Origin: Nioella halotolerans
Lineage (GTDB): Bacteria; Pseudomonadota; Alphaproteobacteria; Rhodobacterales; Rhodobacteraceae
NCBI GenBank assembly: GCA_003428585.1
Contig: QVQC01000029.1
Location: 152,374-216,373, forward strand
Length of the DNA: 64,000 nucleotides
Direction: 5' to 3'
Below the pieces are notes generated by a model. That model was not told where the DNA came from. It ran no database searches and saw only the letters and a list, made by a program, of their open reading frames with translations. Below are positions 37,441 to 47,055 of this stretch, piece after piece; the stretch's first letter is position 1, and the number at the start of each line of letters is the position of its first letter. A program made the position numbers and the translations under genes.

Positions 37441-38391
37441 ATGCTGCCCCGCCTCACCCCGCTTATTGCCGCCCTGATCCTGACCGTAAGCGCCCCCGTG
37501 GCGCAGGCTCAGCTTTCCGTGGTCGCAACGACGGGCATGATTGCCGACACGGCGCAGGAAATTGGCGGCGACCATGTCGCGTTGCGGCCGCTGATGGGGC
37601 CGGGGGTAGACCCGCACGCCTACCGCCAGACACGCAGCGATATCGTTGCCATGACACGGGCCGATCTGGTGCTTTGGCATGGCCTGTTCCTCGAGGCGCA
37701 GATGGAAGACTTCTTCGAGGATCTCGCCCGCAGCCGCAACGTGACCGCCGTCGCCGAGGTAACACCGCGTGAGCTTTTGCTTGCCCATGAGGACTACGCG
37801 AACCGGTTTGACCCGCATCTCTGGATGGTGCCCGGCTTGTGGCGCCATGCAGCCATGGAAATCCGCGATGCGCTGATCGCGGCAGACCCGGAAAACGCGC
37901 AGGATTACACGGCCAATGCAGAAACGTTCTTCGCCGCGCTGGAGGCGCTTTCCGATTACGCGACGCAATCCCTGTCGACCGTACCGGAAGCGCAGCGCGT
38001 GCTGGTGACCGCGCACGACGCGTTCAACTATTTCGGGCAGGCCCACGGGTTCGAGGTGCTCGGCATTCAGGGGATCTCGACCGATAGCGAGGCCGGCCTG
38101 TCGCGCATCGCGGAGCTTGTCGACCTGTTGGTGGAGCGAAACATCGCTGCGGTCTTCGTCGAAAGCTCGGTTTCCGACCGCAATATCCGGGCCCTGATCG
38201 AAGGCGCCGCCGCGCGCGGCCACGCAGTAGAGATCGGGGGGGAGCTCTATTCCGACGCGATGGGCGACCCCGGCACCCATGAAGGAACCTATATCGGCAT
38301 GATCGACCATAACGTGACCGTCATCACCCGCGCCCTGGGCGGCGAGGCGCCGGAACGCGGGATGTCCGGTCGCCTGTCGGCGGGGATGTAA
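37441..38391 (+). CDS. sitA: Periplasmic Mn/Zn/Fe-binding protein of ABC importer (SitA-like)
   Basis: The 316-residue precursor has a signal peptide (MLPRLTPLIAALILTVSAPVAQA) and is a cluster A-I (TroA/ZnuA) substrate-binding protein. Likely metal ligands are H59 (GVDPHAYRQT), H126 (FDPHLW), E in FVESSVSDRN and D in IGMIDHNV. It lacks the His-rich loop of ZnuA, which favours manganese or iron over zinc. The ATG at 37441 has GGAG upstream, and the signal peptide begins there. It heads sitABCD. Confidence 0.9.
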   Translation: MLPRLTPLIAALILTVSAPVAQAQLSVVATTGMIADTAQEIGGDHVALRPLMGPGVDPHAYRQTRSDIVAMTRADLVLWHGLFLEAQMEDFFEDLARSRNVTAVAEVTPRELLLAHEDYANRFDPHLWMVPGLWRHAAMEIRDALIAADPENAQDYTANAETFFAALEALSDYATQSLSTVPEAQRVLVTAHDAFNYFGQAHGFEVLGIQGISTDSEAGLSRIAELVDLLVERNIAAVFVESSVSDRNIRALIEGAAARGHAVEIGGELYSDAMGDPGTHEGTYIGMIDHNVTVITRALGGEAPERGMSGRLSAGM

Positions 38392-38392
38392 G

Positions 38393-39181
38393 ATGAAACC
38401 GATCAGCATCGCAGCGACAGCACCGCACGCCGAGGCCGGGCCGCAGCCGCCACTGTCCATCCGCGGCATGACCGTGTCCTACGGGCAGTCGCCGGTGGTG
38501 TTCTCGGTCGACGCGGCCTTCCCCGAAGGCTCCATGACCGCCATCATCGGGCCGAACGGGGCCGGGAAGTCGACCCTGCTCAAGGCGACCCTTGGGATAT
38601 TGCGGCCGCTGTCCGGCACGGTCACGGTGCATGCCCGGCCGCTGAACGACCAACGCCACCGTATCGCCTATGTCCCGCAGCGCGCCAGCGTCGACTGGGA
38701 CTTCCCGACAACCGTGCTGGACGTGGTGCTGATGGGGCTGTCGCGCGAGCTGGGCCTTCTTTGGCCGGTGAGGTCGCGTCACCGGCAGAAGGTGCTCGAT
38801 TGCCTTGCCCGCGTCGGCATGGCCGAGTTCGCGGATCGACAGATCGGGCAGCTTTCCGGCGGTCAGCAACAGCGCGTGTTCCTTGCAAGGGCGCTGGCGC
38901 AGGACGCCGACCTCTACGTGCTCGATGAGCCCTTCGCCGGGGTGGATGCCGCCACCGAGAAAGCGATCATCGCCGTGCTGAAGACCCTTAAGGCCGAGGG
39001 CAAGACCGTTATCGCCGTGCATCACGACCTGTCCACCGTGGTGGATTATTTCGACCGGGTGCTGATCCTGAACATCCGCAAGATCGCGGAAGGGACGGTC
39101 GCCGAGGCCTTCACCGAGACCAACCTGCAAGCGGCCTATGGCGGGCGGCTGGCCACCGCGCAGATGGGGGCGCTGGGCTAG
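38393..39181 (+). CDS. sitB: Metal ABC importer ATP-binding protein (SitB-like)
   Basis: The 262-residue ATPase has Walker A GPNGAGKST, signature [10 protein letters not shown], Walker B LYVLDEPFAGVD and the switch histidine in AVHHDLS. The DEPFAGVD form is typical of Mn/Zn importers. It begins one base after the sitA stop and ends 3 bases before sitC. Confidence 0.95.
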   Translation: MKPISIAATAPHAEAGPQPPLSIRGMTVSYGQSPVVFSVDAAFPEGSMTAIIGPNGAGKSTLLKATLGILRPLSGTVTVHARPLNDQRHRIAYVPQRASVDWDFPTTVLDVVLMGLSRELGLLWPVRSRHRQKVLDCLARVGMAEFADRQIGQLSGGQQQRVFLARALAQDADLYVLDEPFAGVDAATEKAIIAVLKTLKAEGKTVIAVHHDLSTVVDYFDRVLILNIRKIAEGTVAEAFTETNLQAAYGGRLATAQMGALG

Positions 39182-39184
39182 GGG

Positions 39185-40390
39185 ATGCTGTGGCAGGCGC
39201 TGACCTTGCAGCTAGGCTACAACGCCACGCTGGTCGCCATCGGCGCGATGCTGCTGGGCATCGCGGCGGGCGTGTCGGGCAGTTTCCTGTTCCTGCGCCG
39301 CCGCGCGCTGGTCTCCGACGCGATCAGCCACGCGACCCTTCCGGGGGTGGGGCTGGCCTTCATCTTGATGGTGGCGCTTGGCGGTGAAGGGCGCAACCTG
39401 GCGGGCTTGCTGGCAGGCTCCGCGATCTCCGCTGCCGTCGGGCTTCTTTGCGTGCAATGGCTGACCCGCAACACGCGGCTGGCCGAGGACAGCGCCATCG
39501 GCGCCGTCCTGTCGGTGTTCTTCGGTTTCGGGATAGTCTTGTTGACCGTGATCCAGACGATGCAGGCCGGCCGGCAGGCGGGGCTCGACAGCCTGCTGCT
39601 GGGCGCGACCGCGGGAATGCTGCGCTCCGATGCCATCCTGATCGCTGCCGGTGGCGCGCTGACGCTTGTCCTGACCCTGATCCTGCGTCGGCCGATGATC
39701 ATGGTGGCCTTTGATGAGGATTACGCGGCTGCGCGCGGATTGAACGTCCGGCAGGTGGATCTTGCCACCATGGCGCTGGTGCTGGCAGTGACGGTCGTGG
39801 GATTGAAGATCGTCGGTCTGATCCTGATCGTGGCGTTGTTGATCATCCCGCCAGTGACGGCGCGCTTCTGGACGGACCGGACCGCACGGCTGTGGCTGTT
39901 GTCCGGGGTGATCGGGGGGCTTTCGGCCTATACCGGCGCCGCGATCTCCGCCTCCGCGCCGCAACTGCCGACCGGGCCGATCATCGTGCTGACAAGCTTT
40001 GCCCTTTTCGTGCTGTCGCTGGCCTTCGCGCCCGGGCGCGGTGTGCTCGCCGCCGTGCTGCGGCACGCGGCGTTCCAACGCCGGGTGCATATGCGGCAGG
40101 GGCTTCTGGCGCTCGCGCAGGGTCAGCCGATCTATGAACGCTACACGATCCGCCTGCTGCGTCGCGCCGGGTTGGCCCGCGCCGATGGCGTCGCGACAGA
40201 GGCGGGCCGCGCCCGGGCCGCCAAGGCGCTGCTCGATGAAAACCGCTGGGATATCCTGCGCGCCATGCCCGACCACGAAGCCGCCGCCGCGCTTTATGAC
40301 GGGATGCGACCGATCGAGACTGTCGTCACCAAGGACCAACTGACAGAGATCGACGCCCGCCTGCCAGCCCCGCGCGAGGTGACGGCATGA
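39185..40390 (+). CDS. sitC: Metal ABC importer permease with C-terminal extension (SitC-like)
   Basis: The 401-residue permease has about eight transmembrane segments of the ABC-3 family (LRRRALVSDAISHATLPGVGLAF, the conserved coupling region). It then has a roughly 110-residue cytoplasmic tail from about residue 290 (HMRQGLLALAQGQPIYERYTIRLLRRAGLARADG...RAAKALLDENRWDIL) resembling a winged helix as in DtxR/MntR. Such fused permeases are known among TroC/MntC proteins. sitD, by contrast, has no tail. It overlaps sitD by 4 bases. Confidence 0.9.
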   Translation: MLWQALTLQLGYNATLVAIGAMLLGIAAGVSGSFLFLRRRALVSDAISHATLPGVGLAFILMVALGGEGRNLAGLLAGSAISAAVGLLCVQWLTRNTRLAEDSAIGAVLSVFFGFGIVLLTVIQTMQAGRQAGLDSLLLGATAGMLRSDAILIAAGGALTLVLTLILRRPMIMVAFDEDYAAARGLNVRQVDLATMALVLAVTVVGLKIVGLILIVALLIIPPVTARFWTDRTARLWLLSGVIGGLSAYTGAAISASAPQLPTGPIIVLTSFALFVLSLAFAPGRGVLAAVLRHAAFQRRVHMRQGLLALAQGQPIYERYTIRLLRRAGLARADGVATEAGRARAAKALLDENRWDILRAMPDHEAAAALYDGMRPIETVVTKDQLTEIDARLPAPREVTA

Positions 40391-41304
40391 GTGGCGCCGA
40401 GTTCGTCCCGCTCAGCCTGACGCCCCTTCTGATCGGGGTTTTTGCCGCTATCGGCTGTGCGCTGCCGGGCAATTTCCTCGTGCTGCGGCGGCAGGCATTG
40501 ATCGGCGACGCGATATCCCACGTGGTTCTGCCAGGGATCGTGTTGGCCTTTCTCGTCACCGGCGCGATCACCACGTGGCCGATGATGATCGGGGCGGGGG
40601 GTGCGGCGTTGCTCTCCGTTCTGCTGATCGAGGCGATCCGCAGGCTTGGCCGGATAGAGCCGGGCGCCGCCATGGGCGTCGTCTTTACCACCATGTTCGC
40701 CGGCGGTGTGCTGCTGCTGGAACGTACCGATACGTCGAGCGTGCATCTCGACGTGGAACATGCGCTGATGGGCAATCTAGAAAGCCTGATCTGGCTCGAT
40801 GCACGGGGGTGGGGCTCTCTACTGGATCCCGTCGCGCTTGCCGGGTTGCCGCCGGAACTGACCCGCATGGCGCTGACCTGCCTTGGCGTGGCGGCCTTTA
40901 TCCGGCTTTTCTGGCGGCCGCTGAAGATTTCCACCTTCGACGAGGGTTTCGCGCAGGTGATCGGGATGCGCACCGGGCTTATCGGCATCTCGCTCGTGGG
41001 TGTCTCGGCCATGGCCGCGGTGGCCGCTTTCGACGCGGTGGGGTCGATCATCGTCATCGCCATGTTCATCTGCCCGCCCGCTGCCGCGCGGCTGATGACC
41101 AACCGGTTGGCCGCACAGGTGGGGTGGAGCGTCGCCTTCGCCACGTTTGCGGCGGTGTTGGGCTACGTGCTGGCCGGGTATGGGCCGCTCTGGCTCGGCG
41201 CGCGCGATTCGGTCAGCGCGGCGGGGATGATCGCCACGGTTTCGGGGCTGATCCTTGCCGTCGCCGCCCTTTTCGGCCCGGCGCGCGGCGGTCAGCAGGC
41301 ATAG
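40387..41304 (+). CDS. sitD: Metal ABC importer permease (SitD-like)
   Basis: The 305-residue ABC-3 permease has about eight to nine transmembrane segments and the motif LVLRRQALIGDAISHVVLPGIVLAF. Together with SitC it forms the membrane channel. It overlaps sitC by ATGA. A short gene-free stretch follows before the Att-type ABC genes. Confidence 0.92.
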   Translation: MSGAEFVPLSLTPLLIGVFAAIGCALPGNFLVLRRQALIGDAISHVVLPGIVLAFLVTGAITTWPMMIGAGGAALLSVLLIEAIRRLGRIEPGAAMGVVFTTMFAGGVLLLERTDTSSVHLDVEHALMGNLESLIWLDARGWGSLLDPVALAGLPPELTRMALTCLGVAAFIRLFWRPLKISTFDEGFAQVIGMRTGLIGISLVGVSAMAAVAAFDAVGSIIVIAMFICPPAAARLMTNRLAAQVGWSVAFATFAAVLGYVLAGYGPLWLGARDSVSAAGMIATVSGLILAVAALFGPARGGQQA

Positions 41305-41448
41305 GCCCCGCACCGTATTCCCTTTTCATTCCGCCGGGGGCCGTTCCCTTTGGAAACCATCCTCCGCACCTTGCGCATGGGGAGGCATCCGGTCAACTTG
41401 AAACCCGCGCCGATCGGGCGAGATCTGTGGCAGGAAGGGCAGGCTTGA

Positions 41449-42108
41449 ATGTTGAATGTCACGGATCTGACGAAAACCTATGCCTCGACCGAGGGGCCGG
41501 TTGATGTGCTGCGCGCGGTATCGCTTGGTGTGACGGGCGGTGAAAGCGTGGCGCTGACCGGCGAAAGCGGGTCGGGCAAGAGCACGCTCCTGCACCTGAT
41601 CGGCGGCCTCGATCGACCCGATTCCGGCGAAATCCGGTTCTTTGGCGAAGAAATCACGGCACTTGGCGACGCGGCCCGCGCGCGGCTGCGGCGCGACAGG
41701 GTCGGGCTGGTGTTCCAGCAGTTCAACCTCGTGCCCTCGCTTACCGTGTCGCAGAATATCGCGTTGCAGGCACGGCTGGCGCGGCGCGCGGATGCGGGCT
41801 GGATCGCGGAGCTGACGGACCGGCTGGGCCTGACAGGGCTGGAGGCGCGCTACCCCGAGCAACTTTCGGGCGGGCAGCAGCAGCGGGTTGCCATCGGGCG
41901 CACGCTGGCCAACCGGCCCGGCCTCATCCTCGCCGACGAGCCGACCGGCAACCTTGACGAGGATACCGGCGACGCGGTGCTTGCGCTGATGCTGGAGCTT
42001 GCGGAGACCACCGGCGCGGCCTTGATCATGGCGACACATTCGCAGCGTCTGGCGCGTCGGTTCGCGCGGCGCATTCACATCCGCCGTGGCCGGCTGGAGG
42101 CCGCCTGA
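41449..42108 (+). CDS. ABC transporter ATP-binding protein (AttE/LolD-like)
   Basis: The 219-residue ATPase has Walker [10 protein letters not shown], signature [10 protein letters not shown] and Walker [13 protein letters not shown], the MacB/LolD class that works with FtsX-type permeases. It is directly followed (no gap) by the FtsX permease and then by an AttH-like secreted protein, the arrangement annotated as AttEFGH in Agrobacterium. The transported molecule is unknown. Confidence 0.92.
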   Translation: MLNVTDLTKTYASTEGPVDVLRAVSLGVTGGESVALTGESGSGKSTLLHLIGGLDRPDSGEIRFFGEEITALGDAARARLRRDRVGLVFQQFNLVPSLTVSQNIALQARLARRADAGWIAELTDRLGLTGLEARYPEQLSGGQQQRVAIGRTLANRPGLILADEPTGNLDEDTGDAVLALMLELAETTGAALIMATHSQRLARRFARRIHIRRGRLEAA

Positions 42109-44508
42109 ATGCCCGCCTTCCTGACGATCCTGTCGCATTGGCGGCGACATCCGGGTCAGTTGGCAACGCTGATCCTCGGTCTGGCGCTGGCCACGGCGCT
42201 GTGGTCCGGTGTGCAGGCGATCAACGAGGAGGCGCGGCAAAGCTATGCCCGCGCGGCGGGGATGCTTGGCGCCAACGGCTATGAGCGGTTGCAGATGCCG
42301 GGCGGCGGGCCGGTACCGCTGGCGGATTACAGCGCGTTGCGTCGCGCCGGTTGGCAGGTTTCGCCGGTCATCCGCGGGGAGTTGGAGGCTGATGGAGAGA
42401 CTTGGCGCGTGATGGGGGTGGAGCCGCTGACAGCCCCGCCCGACATGCTGCCGAACGGGGGGCTTCAGGCGGGGATCGACCCGGGGGCCTTCCTTGGCGG
42501 GCCGGGGCAGGCCTTCGTTGCGGACGGGGCAGAAATCGACCCTAACGGGCAGTTTGGTCTCGAATTTATCCCGCATCCAGATATCGCGCCGGGCCTGATC
42601 GTGACGGATATCGGCGTCGCCGCCCGCCTGCTCGATCAAACCGACCCCTCTTTCCTGATCCTCCTGCCCGACCAACCCGCCGGCCTGCCGGACCTGGCCA
42701 GCGTCACGGATCTTGTCCGGGTGGAACCCCAAGGCGGCGAAGACCTGTCACGCCTGACCGACAGCTTCCACCTGAACCTGACGGCGTTCGGGTTCCTGTC
42801 CTTCGCGGTCGGCCTCTTCATCGTACATGCCACGATCGGGCTCGCGTTCGAACAGCGCCGACCGGTCTTTCGCACCCTGCGCGCGATCGGGTTACCCTTG
42901 TCGCGGCTGATCCTCGTCTTGCTGGCAGAGGTGACACTGCTGGCGCTTCTTGCCGGGGGACTTGGCGTGGCGCTTGGCTATCTGGTGGCGGCGGCGCTGT
43001 TGCCGGATGTGGCGGGCACCCTGCGCAACCTCTACGGGGCGGAAATTGACGGCACACTGGCCTTCCGCCCGCTCTGGGCCGGGGTCGGGCTGGGCATCGC
43101 GCTTGTCGGCGCGTGGCTGTCGGCGGCGCAGGCGCTGTGGCAAGTTGCGCGCATGCCGCTGCTGGCGCCGGCGCAACCCCGCGCCTGGGCGATTGCCTCG
43201 GCCCGATCCACGCGTCTTCAGGCCGTCGCCGGGGTGCTGCTTCTGGCGGCCAGCGGTGCCGCTGCGCTGGTCGGCACGGGGCTTGTCATGGGGTTCCTCT
43301 GCCTTGGGGCGCTGTTGCTGGGCGCGGCGCTTCTGCTGCCCGGCGCGCTGTCATTGGCATTGCGCGGCATTGGTGCCCGGTTGCGTGGACCACTGGCAGA
43401 ATGGGTCATCGCCGACACGCGCCAGCAATTGCCTGGCCTGTCGCTGGCCCTGATGGCGCTGCTGCTCGCCCTCGCGGCGAATATCGGGGTGTCGACCATG
43501 GTCGGGTCGTTCCGATTGACCTTCCTCGGTTGGCTCGACCAGCGGCTGGTGGCGGAGCTTTACGTGACCGCCGCAGACAATGAGGAGGCCGCCGAGATCC
43601 GCGCCTTCCTTGCCCCGCTGGTCGACGCGACATTGCCGATCGCAAATGCCGAAACCCGGATCGGGGGCCAGCCCGTCTTTGTCTATGGCGTGGTCGATCA
43701 CGCGACGTATAGAGACCATTGGCCCTTGTTGGAGACGACTCCGGCAGTCTGGGACAGGGTCGCCACGGGGCAGGTTCTGCTGGTCAACGAACAGATGGCG
43801 CGCGCGCAAGAGCTTTCGCTTGGCGATGGTGTCGACCTCGCGCCCGGTCTGTCGCTGCCGGTCGGCGGTGTCTATTCCGATTACGGCAACCCGACCGGTC
43901 AGGCGATTATGTCTCTCGACCTGCTGGAGCGTCACTTCGCACCCGTCGACCAATCCCGCAGCGCGGTGCGGGTCGATCCCGAACAACGGCAGGACGTCAT
44001 CGCGGCGCTTGACGCGGCCTTCGCCCTGCCCGAAGGCGCGGTGGTGGACCAGCAAAGCGTCAAGCAGGCCTCGATCCGGGTTTTCGAACAGACCTTCCGG
44101 GTGACCGGCGCGCTCAACATCCTGACGCTGGGCGTTGCAACGTTCGCCCTGCTGGCGAGCCTGATGACCCTGTCAAGCATGCGCCTGCCGCAGGTGGCGC
44201 CGCTTTGGGCGCTGGGCCAGACGCGGGCCCGGCTGGCGCGGATCGAGGTGATGAAGACGCTGGCGCTTGTGGTGCTGACAGGGGCCGTGGCGTTGCCCGT
44301 GGGGCTGGCGCTGGCCTGGGTTCTGCTGGCGGTGGTGAACGTGGAGGCGTTCGGCTGGCGCTTGCCGATGCAGGTTTTCCCGCTGGACTGGCTGCGGCTG
44401 TTGGGGCTTGCGCTGCTGACCTCGACGCTGGCCGCGGCCTATCCGGCCGTGGGCCTGCTGCGCACCCCGCCGGCGCACCTTCTGAAAGTGTTTTCCAATG
44501 AACGTTAG
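42109..44508 (+). CDS. FtsX-type ABC permease (AttF/AttG-like)
   Basis: The 799-residue protein has an N-terminal transmembrane helix, a large periplasmic domain (about 45-230), three transmembrane helices, then a second repeat with a second periplasmic domain (about 470-640) and a final three-helix FtsX domain (TLGVATFALLASLMTLSSMR). The duplicated layout is that of large MacB/LolC-type exporters. It shares 11 bases with the AttH-like gene. Confidence 0.88.
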   Translation: MPAFLTILSHWRRHPGQLATLILGLALATALWSGVQAINEEARQSYARAAGMLGANGYERLQMPGGGPVPLADYSALRRAGWQVSPVIRGELEADGETWRVMGVEPLTAPPDMLPNGGLQAGIDPGAFLGGPGQAFVADGAEIDPNGQFGLEFIPHPDIAPGLIVTDIGVAARLLDQTDPSFLILLPDQPAGLPDLASVTDLVRVEPQGGEDLSRLTDSFHLNLTAFGFLSFAVGLFIVHATIGLAFEQRRPVFRTLRAIGLPLSRLILVLLAEVTLLALLAGGLGVALGYLVAAALLPDVAGTLRNLYGAEIDGTLAFRPLWAGVGLGIALVGAWLSAAQALWQVARMPLLAPAQPRAWAIASARSTRLQAVAGVLLLAASGAAALVGTGLVMGFLCLGALLLGAALLLPGALSLALRGIGARLRGPLAEWVIADTRQQLPGLSLALMALLLALAANIGVSTMVGSFRLTFLGWLDQRLVAELYVTAADNEEAAEIRAFLAPLVDATLPIANAETRIGGQPVFVYGVVDHATYRDHWPLLETTPAVWDRVATGQVLLVNEQMARAQELSLGDGVDLAPGLSLPVGGVYSDYGNPTGQAIMSLDLLERHFAPVDQSRSAVRVDPEQRQDVIAALDAAFALPEGAVVDQQSVKQASIRVFEQTFRVTGALNILTLGVATFALLASLMTLSSMRLPQVAPLWALGQTRARLARIEVMKTLALVVLTGAVALPVGLALAWVLLAVVNVEAFGWRLPMQVFPLDWLRLLGLALLTSTLAAAYPAVGLLRTPPAHLLKVFSNER

Positions 44509-45526
44509 GGTCTTTCTTCTGGCACTACTCTGGGCAAATCAGGCTCTGTCTCAAGGCTTTGCGGGTCTGGGAACCGAGGCCGAGGGCTTTGCCATGCCCG
44601 ACCCGGATTACCGGCTGTCCTTTCCGCGCGATCACGGGCCGCACCCCGATTACCGGATCGAATGGTGGTACCTGACCGCCACGCTTCAGGGTGCGGACGG
44701 GCGTGATTACGGCGTGCAATGGACGCTCTTTCGCTCGGCCCTCGCACCCGGAGAGGATGAGGGATGGCAAAGCCCGCAGGTCTGGATGGGCCACGCGGCC
44801 GTGACGAGCGCCGGGCAGCACCATTACGCCGAACGGCTGGCGCGCGGCGGGGTCGGGCAGGCGGGGGTGACGGCGGAGCCGTTCCGCGCCTTCATCGACG
44901 ATTGGCGGATGGAGGGCATCGACGAGATGCGGCTTACCGCGCGTGGGGACGCGTTCGCCTATGACCTGGATCTTTCGGCGCAGGGGCCATTGGTCCTGAA
45001 CGGGGTGGAGGGCTATTCCGTCAAGTCGCCCGACGGGCAGGCGAGCCACTATTTTTCCCAGCCATTCTACGAGGTTACGGGAACGCTCACCTTGCCGGAG
45101 GGGTCGGTGGAGGTGACGGGCGATGGCTGGCTGGACCGGGAGTGGTCGTCGCAGCCCTTGTCGGAGGATCAGGACGGGTGGGACTGGTTTTCGTTGCATT
45201 TCGACTCCGGCGCGCGGCTGATGGGGTTCGAATTGCGCGGCGCGGAGACGGCGTTCAGCGCCGCAACATGGATCGCGCCGGATGGCGACGCGACACCGTT
45301 CGCGGATGGGGCGCTTCGCGCAACCCCCTTGGAAACAACGGTTTTCGAGGGGCGGGAGATCCCGACAACGTGGCGGGTCGAGCTGCCCGCGCGGGGGGTC
45401 GACGTGACGGTAGAGGCGCTGAACCCCGCGGCTTGGATGGGGGTCAGCTTCCCGTATTGGGAGGGGCCGGTCCGGGTGTCGGGCAGCCATTCGGGGCGCG
45501 GCTACCTCGAGATGACGGGCTACTGA
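44498..45526 (+). CDS. AttH/CrtC-like secreted lipocalin-fold protein
   Basis: The 342-residue precursor has a signal peptide (MNVRVFLLALLWANQALS) and matches the COG5621 AttH / carotenoid 1,2-hydratase-like fold: FPRDHGPHPDYRIEWWYLTATLQ, GDGWLDREWSSQPLSEDQDGWDWFSLHF and MGFELRG. AttH-like proteins are secreted partners of AttEFG exporters; some relatives are CrtC hydratases, but no carotenoid genes are near. The 11-base overlap with the permease supports the transport link. Confidence 0.88.
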   Translation: MNVRVFLLALLWANQALSQGFAGLGTEAEGFAMPDPDYRLSFPRDHGPHPDYRIEWWYLTATLQGADGRDYGVQWTLFRSALAPGEDEGWQSPQVWMGHAAVTSAGQHHYAERLARGGVGQAGVTAEPFRAFIDDWRMEGIDEMRLTARGDAFAYDLDLSAQGPLVLNGVEGYSVKSPDGQASHYFSQPFYEVTGTLTLPEGSVEVTGDGWLDREWSSQPLSEDQDGWDWFSLHFDSGARLMGFELRGAETAFSAATWIAPDGDATPFADGALRATPLETTVFEGREIPTTWRVELPARGVDVTVEALNPAAWMGVSFPYWEGPVRVSGSHSGRGYLEMTGY

Positions 45527-45774
45527 AACCGTGGGGTGCCGCCCGTGCACCCCCCATGCACCATGCGTACACCCCCTGTGCACATGATTGCCGTTTCGCC
45601 GCGCGGGGCGCGACGACCCGGGGGCGCCCCTCGTCAAGCCCCTGCGGGGGCCTCCTCGGGGCGCGTTGCCACGGGATGCCGGGACGGGGGTGCGGCCATT
45701 CGAGCGGTGCGCGGTCGGCGCGGTCGGGACGCCTCTGGCGGAAGTATTTCGGCCAAGAAGAAGGGCGGTGTCGG
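45527..45774. other. Gene-free GC-rich gap with repeats
   Basis: This gap between convergent attH-like and folC has short TGCAC-type repeats at about 45544-45584 and several G/C hairpins (around 45600-45660). The second copy of the 22-base dispersed motif lies next to the folC stop. I see no gene in it. Confidence 0.6.
45746..45767 (-). repeat. Dispersed intergenic motif, copy B (downstream of folC)
   Basis: This is the inverted copy of the 22-base block at about 324-345. It begins 8 bases after the folC stop on the folC strand. The flanks of the two copies differ. Confidence 0.6.
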
Positions 45775-47055
45775 TCAGCCGTGATCGCGCAGGATCACCC
45801 CGGCAAGGTAGAGCGAGCCGCAGATCAGGACGCGGGCGCCGGGGGCTTCGTCGAGGATCCCGGCGAGGGCGGCCGCCACGTCCTGTGCCGCGTCCGCGCG
45901 CAGCCCGGCGGCGTGGGCATGGGCGACGGTTTGCGCCGCCGAAAGCGTCGCCGGCTGGTCGGGGATGGAGACGGCGCGCAGGCTGCCGGCCACCTGGGCC
46001 AGCGGGGCCATGAAGCCGCCGACATCCTTGGTGTTGAGCATCCCACAAATCAGGTGCGTCGGGCGCGGGGGCAGGCGAGAGAGCGATTCGACGAGGGCCA
46101 GCGCGGCGGCGGGATTGTGGCCGCCATCGAGCCAGAGCTCGCTGCCCGCGGCCTGTGCCATCTCGACCAGCGGGCCGTGGCGCAGGCGCTGCATCCGGGC
46201 GGGCCATTCGGCGCGCGTCATGGCGGCCTCGCAGGCGGCCTCGTCGAAACCGAGGTGGCGCAGCGCGGCGAGGGCGGCGCCGGCGTTCACCACCTGGTGG
46301 GCGCCGACGAGGCTTGGCAGCGGCAGGTCCAGAAGGCCGGTTTCGTCCTGGAAAACCAGCCGCCCGCGTTCCTCCCACACGTGCCAGTGCTGGCCATGGG
46401 CAAGGAGCGGTACGCCAAGGCGGGCGGCGCGCGCCTCGATCACGTCAAGCGCCGCCTCGGGCTGCGGGCCGACCACGCAGGGCACGCCGCGCTTGAGGAT
46501 GCCGGCCTTTTCCCCGGCGATCGCCCCGATCGTGTCACCAAGATAGTGCTGGTGGTCGAGGTCGATGGGCGTGATCAGGGTCAGCCGGGGCCGGTCCACG
46601 ACATTGGTGGCATCGAGCCGCCCGCCAAGCCCGGTTTCCAGCAGCGTCCAGTCGGCCGGAGTGCGCGAAAAGGCCAGCAGGGCGGCGGCGGTGGTGATCT
46701 CGAAATAGGTGATCGCGTCCGGGCCGTTCGCGGCGAGGCATTCGTCGAGGATATCGCCGAGCAGCGCCTCGTCGATCAGCGTACCGGCCAGGCGGATGCG
46801 TTCATGGAACCGCGCCAGGTGGGGCGAGGTATAGACATGGGCGGATTGCCCGGCGCCCTCGATCCCGGCGCGCAGCATGGCCAGCGTCGACCCCTTGCCG
46901 TTGGTGCCGGCGGCGTGGATCACCGGTGGCAGCGCGGCCTCGGGATGGTCAAGGGCCGCCAGCAGCCGGTGCATGCGGTCCAGCGTCAGGTCGATAATCT
47001 TGGGGTGCAGCGACATCATCCTGTCAAGCAGGAGGTCGGACCGGGCCCTAGCCAT
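45775..47055 (-). CDS. folC: FolC, folylpolyglutamate synthase / dihydrofolate synthase
   Basis: The 426-residue Mur-ligase-family enzyme has the P-loop AAGTNGKGST, the TSPHLARFHERIRLAG loop, ITPIDLDHQHYLG and LDGGHNPAAA. It joins glutamate to dihydropteroate and extends folate tails. The ATG at 47055 overlaps the accD end by 8 bases, and AAAGG lies upstream; the longer open frame inside accD has no family match. The accD-folC pair is common in proteobacteria. Confidence 0.95.
   Translation of the reverse strand: MARARSDLLLDRMMSLHPKIIDLTLDRMHRLLAALDHPEAALPPVIHAAGTNGKGSTLAMLRAGIEGAGQSAHVYTSPHLARFHERIRLAGTLIDEALLGDILDECLAANGPDAITYFEITTAAALLAFSRTPADWTLLETGLGGRLDATNVVDRPRLTLITPIDLDHQHYLGDTIGAIAGEKAGILKRGVPCVVGPQPEAALDVIEARAARLGVPLLAHGQHWHVWEERGRLVFQDETGLLDLPLPSLVGAHQVVNAGAALAALRHLGFDEAACEAAMTRAEWPARMQRLRHGPLVEMAQAAGSELWLDGGHNPAAALALVESLSRLPPRPTHLICGMLNTKDVGGFMAPLAQVAGSLRAVSIPDQPATLSAAQTVAHAHAAGLRADAAQDVAAALAGILDEAPGARVLICGSLYLAGVILRDHG

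Noticed and set aside
44498-45526. CrtC carotenoid hydratase
   Set aside because: Only the fold is shared; no carotenoid or photosynthesis genes are nearby and the gene overlaps an Att-type ABC permease.
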